Part shown: piece by piece, positions 36,862 through 46,437 of the stretch | Layout of the letters: each line of letters opens with the position of its first letter | Position numbering within the stretch: the stretch's first letter is position 1 | NCBI RefSeq assembly: GCF_001658005.1 | Contig: NZ_CP015986.1 | Location: 2,171,501-2,235,500, forward strand | Source of the DNA: Sphingobium sp. EP60837 | GTDB taxonomy: Bacteria > Pseudomonadota > Alphaproteobacteria > Sphingomonadales > Sphingomonadaceae | DNA length: 64,000 bases | Direction: 5' to 3' | Position numbers and translations under genes: made by a program | Notes under the pieces: model-generated | Database searches by the model: none | What the model was told of the DNA's origin: nothing | Seen by the model: the letters and a program-made list of their open reading frames with translations, nothing else

Positions 36862-37278
36862 ATGAGAAAGTCGGTATTATCAGCTTCAGCTCTGATCTTA
36901 TCCGGACTGTTTATGGCAAGCAGCAGCGTCAGCTTTGCTCAGAACAGCGAGGAAATCACTGTCGTCGGTAAAGCGCCGGACAGTGTGCGTTCGCTCTCCC
37001 AGGCCGTCAGTTATGCCGATCTCGACCTCAGCACCAAGGCGGGAAGGGACGAGCTGCGTCATCGTTTGTCTCTCACCGCCCGCTTCCTGTGCGAAAAGCT
37101 CGGGGAAGCGGACAGCGGCTCGCCGGTCGTACCCTCATGCCGCGATGCTGCGCTGAAGGATGCGACGACGCGAGCAGGGACTATCGAGGAAGGCTTTGCG
37201 CCACGTGGCACGACCTGGGTCGCTGGCAATCCTTGGCAGCCGCCCTATCCGGCTGATTGGTCCAAACGCTATCCTTGA
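36862..37278 (+). CDS. UrcA family secreted protein
   Basis: A 138-residue protein with a clear signal peptide (MRKSVLSASALILSGLFMASSS, in part, cut near SFAQ). The UrcA domain pattern follows: VSYADLDLSTKAGRDELRHRL, then two cysteines (FLCEKL and PSCRDAAL) likely disulfide-bonded, and a Trp/Pro-rich end. UrcA proteins are small periplasmic proteins of sphingomonads and Caulobacterales with unknown function. AGGAGG lies before the ATG. Confidence 0.88.
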   Translation: MRKSVLSASALILSGLFMASSSVSFAQNSEEITVVGKAPDSVRSLSQAVSYADLDLSTKAGRDELRHRLSLTARFLCEKLGEADSGSPVVPSCRDAALKDATTRAGTIEEGFAPRGTTWVAGNPWQPPYPADWSKRYP

Positions 37279-37314
37279 GCCATCGCGTGAAGGGGGGCGC
37301 AGCCAAGCGCTCCC

Positions 37315-37761
37315 CTACGCCCGGAAGCTTTCGGCGGCCGCGCAGGCGAGTTGGTCGGCGCGTTCATTCTCCGGATGACCTGCGTGACCCTTTACCCATT
37401 GCCAGTTGATCTGGTGCCGTGCTGCCGCGGCGAGCAGCGCTTGCCATATCTCGCCATTTTTCACTGGCTTTTTGTCGGCGGTCTTCCACCCGTTTTTCTG
37501 CCAGCCGAAAACCCATTTGGTGATCCCGTCCATGACATATTTGCTGTCGGTGTAGAGCGTCACCCGGCAAGGGCGTTTGAGGGCGTTCAATGCTTCGACC
37601 GCCGCCATCATTTCCATCCGGTTGTTGGTGGTCATCGCCTCGCCGCCGGAGATTTCCCTCTCCTTGTCGCCAAAGCGTAGCACCGCGCCCCAGCCGCCCG
37701 GCCCGGGATTGCCCTTGCATGCGCCGTCCGTGAAGATTTCGACTTGGGGCAGGTCGGTCAT
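37315..37761 (-). CDS. rnhA: Ribonuclease HI
   Basis: A 148-residue RNase HI that degrades RNA in RNA/DNA hybrids. The catalytic acids D12 ([15 protein letters not shown]), E50 (TNNRMEMMA), D72 (YTDSKYV) and D136 (ERADQLA) are all present, as is the basic protrusion [16 protein letters not shown]. Start at 37761 was chosen because the frame beyond it runs through a repeat element. It is third in the direction ispH-thrB-rnhA on the minus strand. Confidence 0.96.
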   Translation of the reverse strand: MTDLPQVEIFTDGACKGNPGPGGWGAVLRFGDKEREISGGEAMTTNNRMEMMAAVEALNALKRPCRVTLYTDSKYVMDGITKWVFGWQKNGWKTADKKPVKNGEIWQALLAAAARHQINWQWVKGHAGHPENERADQLACAAAESFRA

Positions 37762-37771
37762 CCCCGCCTCC

Positions 37772-37798
37772 GTTCGTTTCGAGCGAAGTCGAGAAACG
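37772..37798. repeat. Single arm of the CGTTCG palindromic family
   Basis: This 27-bp stretch matches the left arm at 4594-4620 in 26 of 27 positions (T for A in one place). It lies between rnhA and thrB. A remnant CCGAACGG occurs 12 bp to the right, so it may be a decayed copy. Confidence 0.75.
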
Positions 37799-37834
37799 GA
37801 TGCGCTTGAACCGAACGGAATAGGAAATGGGTTT

Positions 37835-38809
37835 TCACGCCGCCAGCAACTCCGCACCGGCATCCGCGTAGAAATCGAGCCGCCGCAGATAGGCGAGTGG
37901 ATCCTTACGCGTCACCAGCGCATCGGGCGGCGTATTGATCCAGTCATAGGCACGCGTCAGCAGGAAACGCAGCGCCGCGCCCCGGCAGAGCGTCGGAAAG
38001 GCCGCCCGCTCCGCATCGGAAAGCCCGTGCGCCGCCTGATAGCCCGCCAACAGAGCGTCCGAACGCTCGGCGAAGAACTGCGCCCCGTCATTGCTGAAGC
38101 ACCAGGCGCTATGCGTCACGGCGAGGTCATAGGCGCGAATGTCGGTGCAACTGAAATAAAAGTCGATAAGGCCCGTCACCTCATCGCCGAGCATCAGTAC
38201 ATTGTCGGGAAACAGATCTGCGTGGATCACCGAATGCGGTAGATCGGCCGGCCAATCGGCGTCCAGGAAGGCCAGTTCCTCCGCGACCCGTTGCCCAAGC
38301 CCCGGTGTGATCTCGTCGAAATGCTCCCCGCACTTCGCTGCCAGATCATGCCATCCGGCAATGTCCAGCGCATTGCGCCGTTCGCTTGCAAAGCCTTCCG
38401 CCGCGCGGTGCATCTGCCCCAGCGCCGTGCCAGCTGCCCGAGCCTGGGCCGCCGTCGGTTCGGTCAGGGATATGCCGGTCAGGAACTCGATCAGGCAGGC
38501 GGGCCGTCCACCCAATTGCTGAAGCCGCTTGCCCTCCCGATCGGCGATGAAGCGCGGCACCAGACAGCCGCGCGCGCCCAAATGATCGAGCAGGTCCATG
38601 AAGAACGGCAGGTCCGCCTCATCCACCCGCTTTTCGTAAAGCGTCAGGATGTAACGGTGGCCGCTGCCGTCTGCGCCGGTGGTTTCCAGCAGATAATTGC
38701 TGTTCTCCACCCCTTCGGCGATGCCCTTGGCCGAAACCAGCCGTCCGGCGTCATAGCGGCTGAGAAAGGCGTCGATCTCCTCGGCGGGAACATGGGTATA
38801 GACCGCCAT
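37835..38809 (-). CDS. thrB: Homoserine kinase (ThrB2, choline-kinase fold)
   Basis: A 324-residue homoserine kinase of the APH/ChoK fold, unlike the GHMP-type enzyme of E. coli. It phosphorylates homoserine in threonine synthesis. The catalytic loop is HADLFPDN (196-203) and the metal-binding LIDFYFS (D216) follows; [11 protein letters not shown] in the N-lobe is typical. Start 4 bp after the ispH stop indicates an operon. Confidence 0.93.
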   Translation of the reverse strand: MAVYTHVPAEEIDAFLSRYDAGRLVSAKGIAEGVENSNYLLETTGADGSGHRYILTLYEKRVDEADLPFFMDLLDHLGARGCLVPRFIADREGKRLQQLGGRPACLIEFLTGISLTEPTAAQARAAGTALGQMHRAAEGFASERRNALDIAGWHDLAAKCGEHFDEITPGLGQRVAEELAFLDADWPADLPHSVIHADLFPDNVLMLGDEVTGLIDFYFSCTDIRAYDLAVTHSAWCFSNDGAQFFAERSDALLAGYQAAHGLSDAERAAFPTLCRGAALRFLLTRAYDWINTPPDALVTRKDPLAYLRRLDFYADAGAELLAA

Positions 38810-38813
38810 CGTC

Positions 38814-39761
38814 TTACGCCGCCTCCAGCCCGCGGGGCAGTTTGAAGGAGATGCTTTCGCGCGCCGTTTCCACCTGCTCCTCCGTTACGTCGAACCGCTC
38901 CGCAAGCCGGTCCACGACTTCGCGCACCAGCACTTCAGGAGCGGACGCTCCAGCCGTCAGGCCCAATGTCCGGACATTCTCCAGCCAGGCGAAGTCGATG
39001 TCATCGGCGCGCTGGATCAGGCGGGCGGGCGTGCCTTCGCGTTCGGCGACCTCGACCAGGCGCAGCGAGTTGGAACTGTTGGGCGCCCCGATTACATAGA
39101 GCGCGTCGCAACGAGCCGCGATGGCCTTGACCGCGCTCTGCCGGTTCGACGTCGCGTAGCAGATATCCTCGCCCTTGGGCGCATGGATCGTCGGGAAACG
39201 GCGCTGCAATGTCTCCACTATGGCGGCCGTATCATCGACCGACAGCGTCGTCTGCGTCAGGAAAGCAAGATTGTCAGGGTTGGCGGGCGTGAACGCTTCG
39301 GCATCCTCGACCGTCTCGATCAAAGTCATATGGCCGGCATCGACCTGGCCGAAGGTGCCGATGACCTCGGGGTGCCCCTTGTGCCCGACGAACAGGATAT
39401 GGCGGCCTGCCTCGACCTGCCGTTCGGCCTGCCGGTGGACCTTGCTGACCAGCGGGCAAGTGGCGTCCAGATAGTCGAGCCCGCGTTCTTCCGCCTTGGT
39501 GGGCACGGCCTTGGGCACGCCATGGGCGGAAAAGACGACCGGCACGCCATCGGGCACCTGGTCCAGTTCCTCGACGAAGATCGCGCCCTTCGCCTTCAAA
39601 GTATCGACCACATATTTATTGTGGACGATCTCGTGCCGGACATAGACAGGGGCGCCATATTTTTCGATCGCCTTCTCGACGATGATGATGGCGCGGTCGA
39701 CACCTGCACAAAAGCCGCGCGGCGCGGCGATCAGCAGCTTCAAGGGAGAACGGGCGGTCAT
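38814..39761 (-). CDS. ispH: 4-hydroxy-3-methylbut-2-enyl diphosphate reductase
   Basis: A 315-residue [4Fe-4S] enzyme that makes IPP and DMAPP in the last step of the MEP pathway. The three cluster cysteines are C18 ([11 protein letters not shown]), C102 (DATCPLVSK) and C201 ([10 protein letters not shown]); the substrate-binding VFSAHGVP and VGHKGHPEV are present. It is upstream of thrB and rnhA on the minus strand and divergent from the next lipoprotein gene. Confidence 0.96.
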   Translation of the reverse strand: MTARSPLKLLIAAPRGFCAGVDRAIIIVEKAIEKYGAPVYVRHEIVHNKYVVDTLKAKGAIFVEELDQVPDGVPVVFSAHGVPKAVPTKAEERGLDYLDATCPLVSKVHRQAERQVEAGRHILFVGHKGHPEVIGTFGQVDAGHMTLIETVEDAEAFTPANPDNLAFLTQTTLSVDDTAAIVETLQRRFPTIHAPKGEDICYATSNRQSAVKAIAARCDALYVIGAPNSSNSLRLVEVAEREGTPARLIQRADDIDFAWLENVRTLGLTAGASAPEVLVREVVDRLAERFDVTEEQVETARESISFKLPRGLEAA

Positions 39762-39885
39762 GGCTGCCGCTTAGGCCAATGTCGCGCCGGAAGGAAGGGG
39801 TGAGGGACGGGCGGGCGTTCCTTTCGGTTGCGTGAGCGGCGGGGTGCGGATAAGAAGCCCCAGCCTGTTCCCAAGGGATTGCCTC

Positions 39886-40524
39886 GTGACCTTTTCTCGA
39901 CTTGCGCTGACTGGAATGCTCGCCCTTGCCCTCGCAGGCTGTTCGCGCCGGGGGGAAATCGATCCCACGGGCGGCATCGTCGCCGTCCGCTCGGCCTGCC
40001 CGGTCGCCGCGATCCCTGCTTATACGGGTGACATCACGCTCTTCAATCCAACGGGCAGCACCGATGCGCGCGCGATCGACGTGGTCGCGGACATCAGCAA
40101 TCTGCGCTCCACCTGCTCGGAAGGCGCGCAATTCTACAGCGAGGCGACGTTCGCCGTGAACGCCCGCCGCACCGACGCCACCGCCGCCCGGCAGGTGACG
40201 CTGCCCTTCTTCTCCGCCGTCGTCCGTGGCGGCAACGCCGTGGTGGCCAAGCGCGTCGGACAGGTCGTGCTCGACTTTCCCGCGGGCCAGTATCGCGCCA
40301 CCGCCACTGCCAAGGCTGGCTCCTATGTCGATAAGGCCGCCGCCACGCTGCCCGCCGACATCCAGGCCAAGATCACGCAGAAGCGCAAGGCGGGCGATGC
40401 CGACGCGGCGATCGATCCCTTCGCCCAGCCCGATGTCCGGGCTGCGCTGCAACGAACCAGCTTCGAGCTGCTCGTGGGTTTCAATCTGACCCAGGATCAA
40501 CTCCGATATAACGCGACACGCTAA
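39886..40524 (+). CDS. Putative outer-membrane lipoprotein, unknown function
   Basis: A 212-residue protein with a GTG start: VTFSRLALTGMLALALAGC gives a short basic end, a hydrophobic core and lipobox LAGC with C19. An internal ATG would remove the basic part of the signal. AAGGGA lies before the GTG. The mature part has regular beta-like stretches (ITLFNPTGSTDARAIDVV, RQVTLPFFSAVVRGGNAVV) and ends FELLVGFNLTQDQLRYNATR in part. The family is not recognised. It is divergent from ispH. Confidence 0.75.
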   Translation: MTFSRLALTGMLALALAGCSRRGEIDPTGGIVAVRSACPVAAIPAYTGDITLFNPTGSTDARAIDVVADISNLRSTCSEGAQFYSEATFAVNARRTDATAARQVTLPFFSAVVRGGNAVVAKRVGQVVLDFPAGQYRATATAKAGSYVDKAAATLPADIQAKITQKRKAGDADAAIDPFAQPDVRAALQRTSFELLVGFNLTQDQLRYNATR

Positions 40525-40548
40525 GAGCCCAGCCTACCTAATCCAATG

Positions 40549-40662
40549 CCGTTCGTGCTGAGTAGGGGCTGAGCGAAGTCGAAGCCCCGTATCGAAGCAT
40601 GGGTGCGTAGCAGTCCTTCGATACGCCATTCGACAAGCTCGATGGCCACTCAGGACGAACGG
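40549..40662. repeat. Long palindromic repeat upstream of argS
   Basis: CCGTTCGTGCTGAGT (40549-40563) and ACTCAGGACGAACGG (40648-40662) are reverse complements with one mismatch, about 114 bp end to end. Internal dyads GGGGCT/AGCCCC and TTCGATACG lie between. This is a second layout of the CGTTCG/CGAACG repeat family, 21 bp upstream of argS. Confidence 0.7.
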
Positions 40663-40683
40663 TTATGTCAGGACCGTTTGCCC

Positions 40684-42411
40684 ATGTCCCTCTACATCCG
40701 CTTCACCGCCCATCTGAACGCCGTGCTCGACGCGCTTGAGGCTGACGGCGCGCTGTCTGCAGGTCTCAACCGCAAGCCCGTCACGGTCGAGCCGCCCCGC
40801 GATCCCAGCCATGGCGACCTAGCCACCAACGCCGCGATGGTCCTCGCCAAGCCCGCCGGCACGAATCCGCGCGCGCTGGCCGAACAGATTGTCGCCGGCC
40901 TCGAAAAGCTCGAAGAGGTGGAAAGCGCCGCCATCGCCGGCCCCGGCTTCATCAACCTGAAGCTCACCGACGCCATCTGGCGTGCCGAACTCGCCGCCAT
41001 CCATGCAGAGGCGGATGAGTATGGTCGCTCCGACGCGGGCGAAGGGGTGACGGTCAATGTCGAATATGTCTCCGCCAACCCCACAGGTCCCATGCATATG
41101 GGCCACTGCCGGGGCGCCGTGGTGGGCGACGCCCTTGCGACCCTGCTCGAATATGTCGGGCACAAGGTCATCCGCGAATATTATATCAACGACGCAGGCG
41201 GCCAGGTCGATGTGCTCGCCCGCTCCGCCCATGTCCGTTATCGCGAAGCGCTCGGCGAGAATGTCGGCGAAATCCCGCAAGGGCTCTATCCAGGGGACTA
41301 TCTCGTCCCGGTGGGCCAGGCGCTCGCCGCCGAATATGGCGACACATATGTAACCGCCCCGGAAAGCGACTGGCTCGTCCTCTTCCGCACCAGGGCGGTC
41401 GCGGCGATGATGGAGATGATCCGCAGCGATCTCGCCCTGCTCGGCATCCATCACGACGTCTTCTCCTCCGAAGCCGAACTTCAGGCCGCCGGAAAGCCCG
41501 AAGCCGCCGAACAATGGCTACGCGCGCACGACCTCGTCTATGACGGCGTCCTCGAAGCTCCGAAGGGCGAGACGCCCGAAGATTGGGAGCCCGTCGAACT
41601 TCCTCTCTTCCGTTCCACCAAGTTCGGCGACGATCAGGACCGCCCGATCAAGAAATCCAACGGCGGCTGGACCTATTTCGGCGCGGACATGGCCTATCAT
41701 TTCCAGAAGGCCCAATCCGCGGACCAGCTGATCGACATCTGGGGCGCCGACCATGCGGGCACAGTGAAGCGTATCCAGGCCGCCGTCGCGGCCCTTACCG
41801 AAGGCAAGGCGCGCTTCGACGTCAAGCTCATCCAGATGGTCCGCTTGCTACGCGATGGCGAGCCGGTGAAGATGTCCAAGCGCGCGGGCAATTTCGTGAC
41901 GCTGGCCGATGTGGTCCGCGAAGTCGGCAAGGACGTCGTCCGCTTCACCATGCTGACGCGCAAGGCCGACGCCCAGATGGACTTCGACTTCGCCAAGGTC
42001 GTGGAGGCGTCGAAGGACAATCCCGTCTTCTACGTCCAGTACGCCCATGCCCGCATTTCCTCGCTCGGCCGACGCGCGCAGGAGGCCGGAATTGAACTTC
42101 CTGCGCCCGATCTGTCCCGCCTTGGGACTGCGGAACTTAACCTGATTAAGTTAGCGGCGCAGTTCCCCCGGGTGGTCGAAGGCGCGGCATCAGCCCGCGA
42201 ACCCCACCGTATTGCCTTTTATCTCAATGACTTGGCGTCTGAATTCCACAGCTGGTGGAATTTAGGCAATGACAATCCGCGCGCTCGGGTCATCCTGATG
42301 GATGATTTTGAGACAACATCCGCGCGCCTTTTCTTAAGCCGCGGAATCGGGCAGATCATCCGTAACGGTCTTGCCCTGATGGGCGTGGCCGCATTGACGG
42401 AAATGCAATAG
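40684..42411 (+). CDS. argS: Arginyl-tRNA synthetase
   Basis: A 575-residue class I synthetase. The N-terminal Add1 domain for tRNA D-loop contact is followed by the HIGH-type motif ANPTGPMHMGH (HMGH 138-141), the KMSKS equivalent KMSKRAGN (396-399 for KMSK) and a C-terminal anticodon-binding helical domain. The start at 40684 was chosen because frame residues before it derive from a repeat element. Gene length is normal for the family. Confidence 0.96.
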   Translation: MSLYIRFTAHLNAVLDALEADGALSAGLNRKPVTVEPPRDPSHGDLATNAAMVLAKPAGTNPRALAEQIVAGLEKLEEVESAAIAGPGFINLKLTDAIWRAELAAIHAEADEYGRSDAGEGVTVNVEYVSANPTGPMHMGHCRGAVVGDALATLLEYVGHKVIREYYINDAGGQVDVLARSAHVRYREALGENVGEIPQGLYPGDYLVPVGQALAAEYGDTYVTAPESDWLVLFRTRAVAAMMEMIRSDLALLGIHHDVFSSEAELQAAGKPEAAEQWLRAHDLVYDGVLEAPKGETPEDWEPVELPLFRSTKFGDDQDRPIKKSNGGWTYFGADMAYHFQKAQSADQLIDIWGADHAGTVKRIQAAVAALTEGKARFDVKLIQMVRLLRDGEPVKMSKRAGNFVTLADVVREVGKDVVRFTMLTRKADAQMDFDFAKVVEASKDNPVFYVQYAHARISSLGRRAQEAGIELPAPDLSRLGTAELNLIKLAAQFPRVVEGAASAREPHRIAFYLNDLASEFHSWWNLGNDNPRARVILMDDFETTSARLFLSRGIGQIIRNGLALMGVAALTEMQ

Positions 42412-42431
42412 CCAGGCGGAGGCAAGGGAAA

Positions 42432-43142
42432 ATGGGCGACTTTGCGAGGGGGCGGCTCGATCTGGATGACGAGGAGCGTCTGCCCTGGCTCGAGCCCGGT
42501 ATTGAAGATGAAGAGCAGGAAGGGCTTTCGCCTGTCCGCCTGCTCGGCTTCATCCTCTGCGCCCTTGTTCTGCTCGGCGGCGTGGTTGCGGGTGTCTGGC
42601 TGCTCAAGAACCGATCCACCGGCGGCGGTGAGGGCAAGCTGATCGCTGCACCCGCTGCCGATTACAAGGTCCCCGCCAGCGAAGCCGACGCCAAGAAGTT
42701 CGAGGGCGAAGGCGACGCCAGCTTCGCCGCCAGCGAAGGCGTTGTCCGTGATGGCCGCATCGATCCCAGCCGCGTACCCGAAGCGCCCGTTATACCGACG
42801 GCTCCCGCCAAACCGCGCCAGGCCGCTCCCGGCAAGCCCGCGCAAAGCGTGACCACACGCGTCGCGGACGAAACCAACGTCCGCCCCGCCACCAGCCAGC
42901 CCGCCAGGACAGGCGGCGCGGTGATTCAGCTCGGCGCCTATGGCAGCCAGTCCGGCGCCCGTGACGCCTGGACGCGGCTGTCGAAGCGCTTTGCCTATCT
43001 CGCGCCGCTCACCATGTCGGTCGAACCCACGGAAGTCGGCGGCAGCACCCTCTACCGCCTCCGCGCTACCGCAGGCGCTCAAGCCAATACCCTCTGCGGG
43101 CGGCTCAAGGTCGCCGGAGAAAGCTGCCTGGTGGTGAACTAA
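42432..43142 (+). CDS. SPOR domain-containing membrane protein
   Basis: A 236-residue single-pass protein: an acidic cytosolic start, one TM (about 36-58, LLGFILCALVLLGGVVAGVWL), a long Pro/Ala/Lys-rich periplasmic linker, and a C-terminal SPOR domain (VIQLGAYGSQSGARDAWTRL ... LYRLRATAG, residues about 165-236). SPOR domains bind glycan strands lacking stem peptides at the septum. It lies between argS and nagZ, a layout common in alphaproteobacteria. Confidence 0.92.
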   Translation: MGDFARGRLDLDDEERLPWLEPGIEDEEQEGLSPVRLLGFILCALVLLGGVVAGVWLLKNRSTGGGEGKLIAAPAADYKVPASEADAKKFEGEGDASFAASEGVVRDGRIDPSRVPEAPVIPTAPAKPRQAAPGKPAQSVTTRVADETNVRPATSQPARTGGAVIQLGAYGSQSGARDAWTRLSKRFAYLAPLTMSVEPTEVGGSTLYRLRATAGAQANTLCGRLKVAGESCLVVN

Positions 43143-43153
43143 CCACCTTATGC

Positions 43154-43179
43154 TCCCTCTCTCCTTCAGGGGAGAGGGA
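43154..43179. repeat. CCCTCTC palindromic repeat
   Basis: TCCCTCTC (43154-43161) pairs with GAGAGGGA (43172-43179); with the inner bases a stem of about 11 bp and a TTCA loop forms. It lies 11 bp after the SPOR gene stop and matches the element at 15070-15093. Confidence 0.7.
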
Positions 43180-43252
43180 AACAGATCGCGTTTAAACTCC
43201 CTCCAAACAACCCCTTCGACAGCACGCTCCTTCGCCGCTACCATCGCGACCC

Positions 43253-44266
43253 ATGAAACCGGTAATCTTCGGCCTCTCCGGCGAAACTCTCACCACCGAT
43301 GAACGCGCCTTCTTCGCCGACGCGCAGCCAGCGGGCTATATTCTGTTCCGCCGCAACATCGTCGATCGCACCCAACTGCGCGCGCTGACGGACGACCTCC
43401 GCGCGCTCCATGGCCGCGACGACCTGCTCATCATGATCGATCAGGAAGGTGGCCGCGTCGCTCGCATGCAGGCGCCGGTCTGGCCCAGCTTTCCGCCCGG
43501 CGCCATATTCGATCGCCTCTACGACCTCGCGCCTTCCAGCGCGATCGCAGCCGCCCGCGCCAACGCCCAGGCTATCGCCGTCACGCTTGCCGAAGCCGGG
43601 ATTACCGTCGATGCGCTCCCCCTGCTCGATGTACGGCAGGAGGGGGCAAGCGACATCATGGGTGATCGTACGTTGGGAGCCGAACCCATGCGCGTCGCTG
43701 CGCTCGGCCGGGCGGTCATCGAAGGGCTTGCCGAAGGCGGCGTGGTGGGCATCGTCAAGCATATGCCTGGCCACGGCCGCGCGATGGTGGACAGTCATCA
43801 CGAACTGCCGATCGTCACCGCCGATGAAGAAGCCCTGACGACCGACCTTGCCCCTTTCCAGGCGCTGAAGGATGCCCCGATCGGCATGACCGCCCATGTT
43901 GTCTATACGGCCTGGGACCCGGATCTTCCGGCAAGCCTCTCGGCCTCGGTGATTGATACGATCATCCGCAAGCGTATCGGTTTTGACGGCCTGCTCATGT
44001 CCGACGATCTCGATATGAAGGCGCTGAACGGTAGCATCCCGGAACTCGCCGCCGGGGTGGTGGCGGCCGGATGCGACCTTGCGCTCAATTGCTGGGGGCG
44101 GATGGATGATATGGTGGGGATCGCCAATCTCCTCCCGGAGATAAGCGCTGCATCCAAAGCCCGCCTGGATCTGGCCATGGTCCGCGCCAGTTTGGAAAAG
44201 GACAGCCCGCCGCTCGACCAGCTTCTCGCCATCCGCGACACCCTGCTGGCGCTGGTGCCCGCGTGA
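43253..44266 (+). CDS. nagZ: Beta-N-acetylhexosaminidase
   Basis: A 337-residue GH3 enzyme that removes GlcNAc from 1,6-anhydro-muropeptides during cell-wall recycling. GH3 markers are IMIDQEGGRVARM, the catalytic loop KHMPGHGRAMVDSHHELP and the nucleophile region LLMSDDLDMKAL. It lacks a signal peptide, as expected for the cytosolic enzyme. It is followed by scpA after a short repeat element. Confidence 0.95.
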   Translation: MKPVIFGLSGETLTTDERAFFADAQPAGYILFRRNIVDRTQLRALTDDLRALHGRDDLLIMIDQEGGRVARMQAPVWPSFPPGAIFDRLYDLAPSSAIAAARANAQAIAVTLAEAGITVDALPLLDVRQEGASDIMGDRTLGAEPMRVAALGRAVIEGLAEGGVVGIVKHMPGHGRAMVDSHHELPIVTADEEALTTDLAPFQALKDAPIGMTAHVVYTAWDPDLPASLSASVIDTIIRKRIGFDGLLMSDDLDMKALNGSIPELAAGVVAAGCDLALNCWGRMDDMVGIANLLPEISAASKARLDLAMVRASLEKDSPPLDQLLAIRDTLLALVPA

Positions 44267-44281
44267 ATCGACCACTCAAAT

Positions 44282-44324
44282 CCTCCCCTGTAAAGGGAGG
44301 TGGCAGGCAAAGCCTGACGGAGGG
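44282..44324 (+). repeat. Double-hairpin repeat that supplies the scpA ribosome site
   Basis: CCTCCC (44282-44287) pairs with GGGAGG (44295-44300), and CAGGC (44304-44308) pairs with GCCTG (44312-44316). The element ends GACGGAGGGG, and its GGAGG (44319-44323) lies 10 bases before the scpA ATG. The hairpins resemble the CCTCCC family seen at 25559. Confidence 0.65.
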
Positions 44325-44333
44325 GTATCACGC

Positions 44334-45116
44334 ATGAACGACCTCTTCACGCCGCCGCCTACGCCGCGCCCCGACATGCTCACCGTCAGCTTCGAAAGTT
44401 GGGAAGGGCCGCTTGATCTGCTGCTTGCCCTGGCCCGTAGCCAGAAGGTCGATCTGCGCGAAATTTCCATCCTCGCGCTGGTCGAACAATATCTCACCTA
44501 TATTGAGGGTGCGCGGAAGCTGAAGCTGGAACTGGCGGCCGACTATCTCGTGATGGCCGCCTGGCTCGCCTATCTCAAATCCTCGCTGCTTCTTCCCAAG
44601 CAGGCCCAGCCCGATCCCAGTCCCGAAGAACTGGCGCTCCGCCTTCAATTGCGCCTCCAGCGGTTGCACGCGATGCGGGAGGCAGGCGCGCGGCTGATGG
44701 CGCGAGATCGCGTTGGCCGTGACGTATTCGTCCGCCCCCGCCCGGAAGGGCTGCGCCTCGTCCGCAAAGCGAAATGGGCGGCCAGTCTTTATGATCTGAT
44801 CCAATCCTATGGGCAGGTTCGCGCGCGGACACAGCCGGCCGTCCATATGGTTGCTGTCCGCCCGGTCATGACGCTCGATGAAGCGATCCAGCGCGTCGGT
44901 GCGCTCGTCGGCTCGGCGATCGACTGGACGACGCTTGAATCTTTCCTGCCCGATGGTCAGGATGGGCCGATGGCGAAATCGGCACTCGCCAGCAGCTTCG
45001 TCGCCGCGTTGGAACTGGCGCGACAGGGGCGGCTGGAAATACAGCAGGAAGGTATTTTCCAGCCCATCTACCTGCGGGCCGCTTTGCCGGATCAGGGCGG
45101 AGCACGGCTGCTATGA
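44334..45116 (+). CDS. scpA: Segregation and condensation protein A
   Basis: A 260-residue kleisin subunit of the Smc-ScpAB condensin complex. The conserved N-terminus FESWEGPLDLLLALARSQKVD binds the Smc neck and ScpB, and the C-terminal winged helix (SFVAALELARQGRLEIQQEGIF) binds the Smc head. The ATGA overlap with scpB at 45113 fits the pair. Confidence 0.94.
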   Translation: MNDLFTPPPTPRPDMLTVSFESWEGPLDLLLALARSQKVDLREISILALVEQYLTYIEGARKLKLELAADYLVMAAWLAYLKSSLLLPKQAQPDPSPEELALRLQLRLQRLHAMREAGARLMARDRVGRDVFVRPRPEGLRLVRKAKWAASLYDLIQSYGQVRARTQPAVHMVAVRPVMTLDEAIQRVGALVGSAIDWTTLESFLPDGQDGPMAKSALASSFVAALELARQGRLEIQQEGIFQPIYLRAALPDQGGARLL

Positions 45117-45706
45117 TGCCAGAGCCCGATGATTTCCTCCGTGCAGTGGAAGCGGCGCTGTTCGTTGCCGAGACGCCGCTCACTCCTGCCGAACTGAGGC
45201 TGCATGTGGGCGAAGCCGGGGATTTGCCTGCCGCCCTTGCTGCATTGTCGGACCATTATGCCGGGCGCGGCATCAATCTGGTGGAGCGGGGTGGGCGATG
45301 GCATTTCCAGACTGCGGCCGACCTCGCCCATATCCTGCGTCGGGAAAAGGACGAAACTCGCAAATTGTCCCGGGCGGCGATGGAGACGCTCGCGATCATC
45401 GCCTATCATGAGCCCGTCAGCCGCGCCGAGGTGGAGGCCATTCGGGGCGTCCAGGTCGCCAAAGGCACGCTCGACGTGCTGATGGAGGCGGGTTGGGTCC
45501 GCCCTGCCGGGCGGCGCGAAGTTCCGGGCCGTCCGCTCATCTATGCGACCACGCACGAATTTCTGTCACATTTCGGCCTTAGCAGCCGCCGGGACTTGCC
45601 GGGTATGGACGATCTGCGCGCTGCGGGATTGCTCGATCCGGTCGATCTTGCGCTGGAGGGCCTGGGTGCCCAATCCGTTCTGGAAAATGATGAGGAAGAA
45701 GCTTAG
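45113..45706 (+). CDS. scpB: Segregation and condensation protein B
   Basis: A 197-residue ScpB with two winged-helix domains: [16 protein letters not shown] at the start, then [28 protein letters not shown] and [13 protein letters not shown]. It dimerises and binds ScpA. The ATG overlaps the scpA stop; a second ATG three bases in is also possible. It precedes tatA by 29 bp. Confidence 0.94.
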   Translation: MMPEPDDFLRAVEAALFVAETPLTPAELRLHVGEAGDLPAALAALSDHYAGRGINLVERGGRWHFQTAADLAHILRREKDETRKLSRAAMETLAIIAYHEPVSRAEVEAIRGVQVAKGTLDVLMEAGWVRPAGRREVPGRPLIYATTHEFLSHFGLSSRRDLPGMDDLRAAGLLDPVDLALEGLGAQSVLENDEEEA

Positions 45707-45735
45707 AAAGGGCTTCGATACAGGAGAAAGTCAAA

Positions 45736-45975
45736 ATGGGTTCCTTTTCGCTGATGCACTGGGTCATCGTTCTCCTGGTGGTTATGCTGCTGTTCGGCGG
45801 CGGCCGTATTTCCGGGCTGATGGGTGACGTCGCCAAGGGCATCAAGAGCTTCAAGAAGGGCATGGCCGACGATGATGACGGCATCACGCCTGCCAAGCCT
45901 GCGACGCGGATCGAAGGTCATCGCGTGCCTGAGCAGGACGCACCGAGCGCCACCGAAGAAAAAACCAAGGCCTGA
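45736..45975 (+). CDS. tatA: Sec-independent protein translocase TatA
   Basis: A 79-residue TatA: one N-terminal TM ([18 protein letters not shown]), the conserved FGGGRI/LMGDV hinge and the amphipathic helix [13 protein letters not shown], then a charged tail. It forms the Tat translocation pore with TatC. AGGAGAAAGTC lies upstream of the ATG. Confidence 0.95.
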   Translation: MGSFSLMHWVIVLLVVMLLFGGGRISGLMGDVAKGIKSFKKGMADDDDGITPAKPATRIEGHRVPEQDAPSATEEKTKA

Positions 45976-46005
45976 TTATTCTTCACGCCCAAACGGTAGG
46001 CGCGC

Positions 46006-46437
46006 ATGTTTGATATCGGTTCGTCCGAACTTCTGCTGATTGTGATCATCGCTGTGGTCGTGATCGGCCCCAAGGATTTGCCGCGCGCGCTTTACAAGGT
46101 AGGGCAGATCGTCGGCAAGGCGCGCGGCATGGCGCGCCATTTCCGTACCGGCATCGACGCCATGGTGCGGGAAGTCGAGATGGAAGAACTCGAAAAGAAA
46201 TGGGCCGATCAGAACCGGCGGATCATGCAGGAACATCCCGCCGACGGGTCGGCAGCTCCGGCAATGGAGCCGCTGGCTTCTCCGGCTACCGCGTCTGCTC
46301 CCGGCGCTGACGCATCTCCACCTCCCTTTGTCGCCCAGTCGGCGCCTGCCGCCACGCCTGCGCCCGCGCCTGCCGCAGACGGACCGCCTTATATCGCAGC
46401 GCAACCGGCTACGGGTAAGGGTGACGCTCCGGCATGA
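46006..46437 (+). CDS. tatB: Sec-independent protein translocase TatB
   Basis: A 143-residue Tat[29 protein letters not shown] is the TM and hinge with the E and GPKDLP that mark TatB, followed by an amphipathic helix and an Ala/Pro-rich C-terminus. It forms the Tat substrate receptor with TatC. The ATGA at 46434 overlaps the tatC start. Confidence 0.95.
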   Translation: MFDIGSSELLLIVIIAVVVIGPKDLPRALYKVGQIVGKARGMARHFRTGIDAMVREVEMEELEKKWADQNRRIMQEHPADGSAAPAMEPLASPATASAPGADASPPPFVAQSAPAATPAPAPAADGPPYIAAQPATGKGDAPA

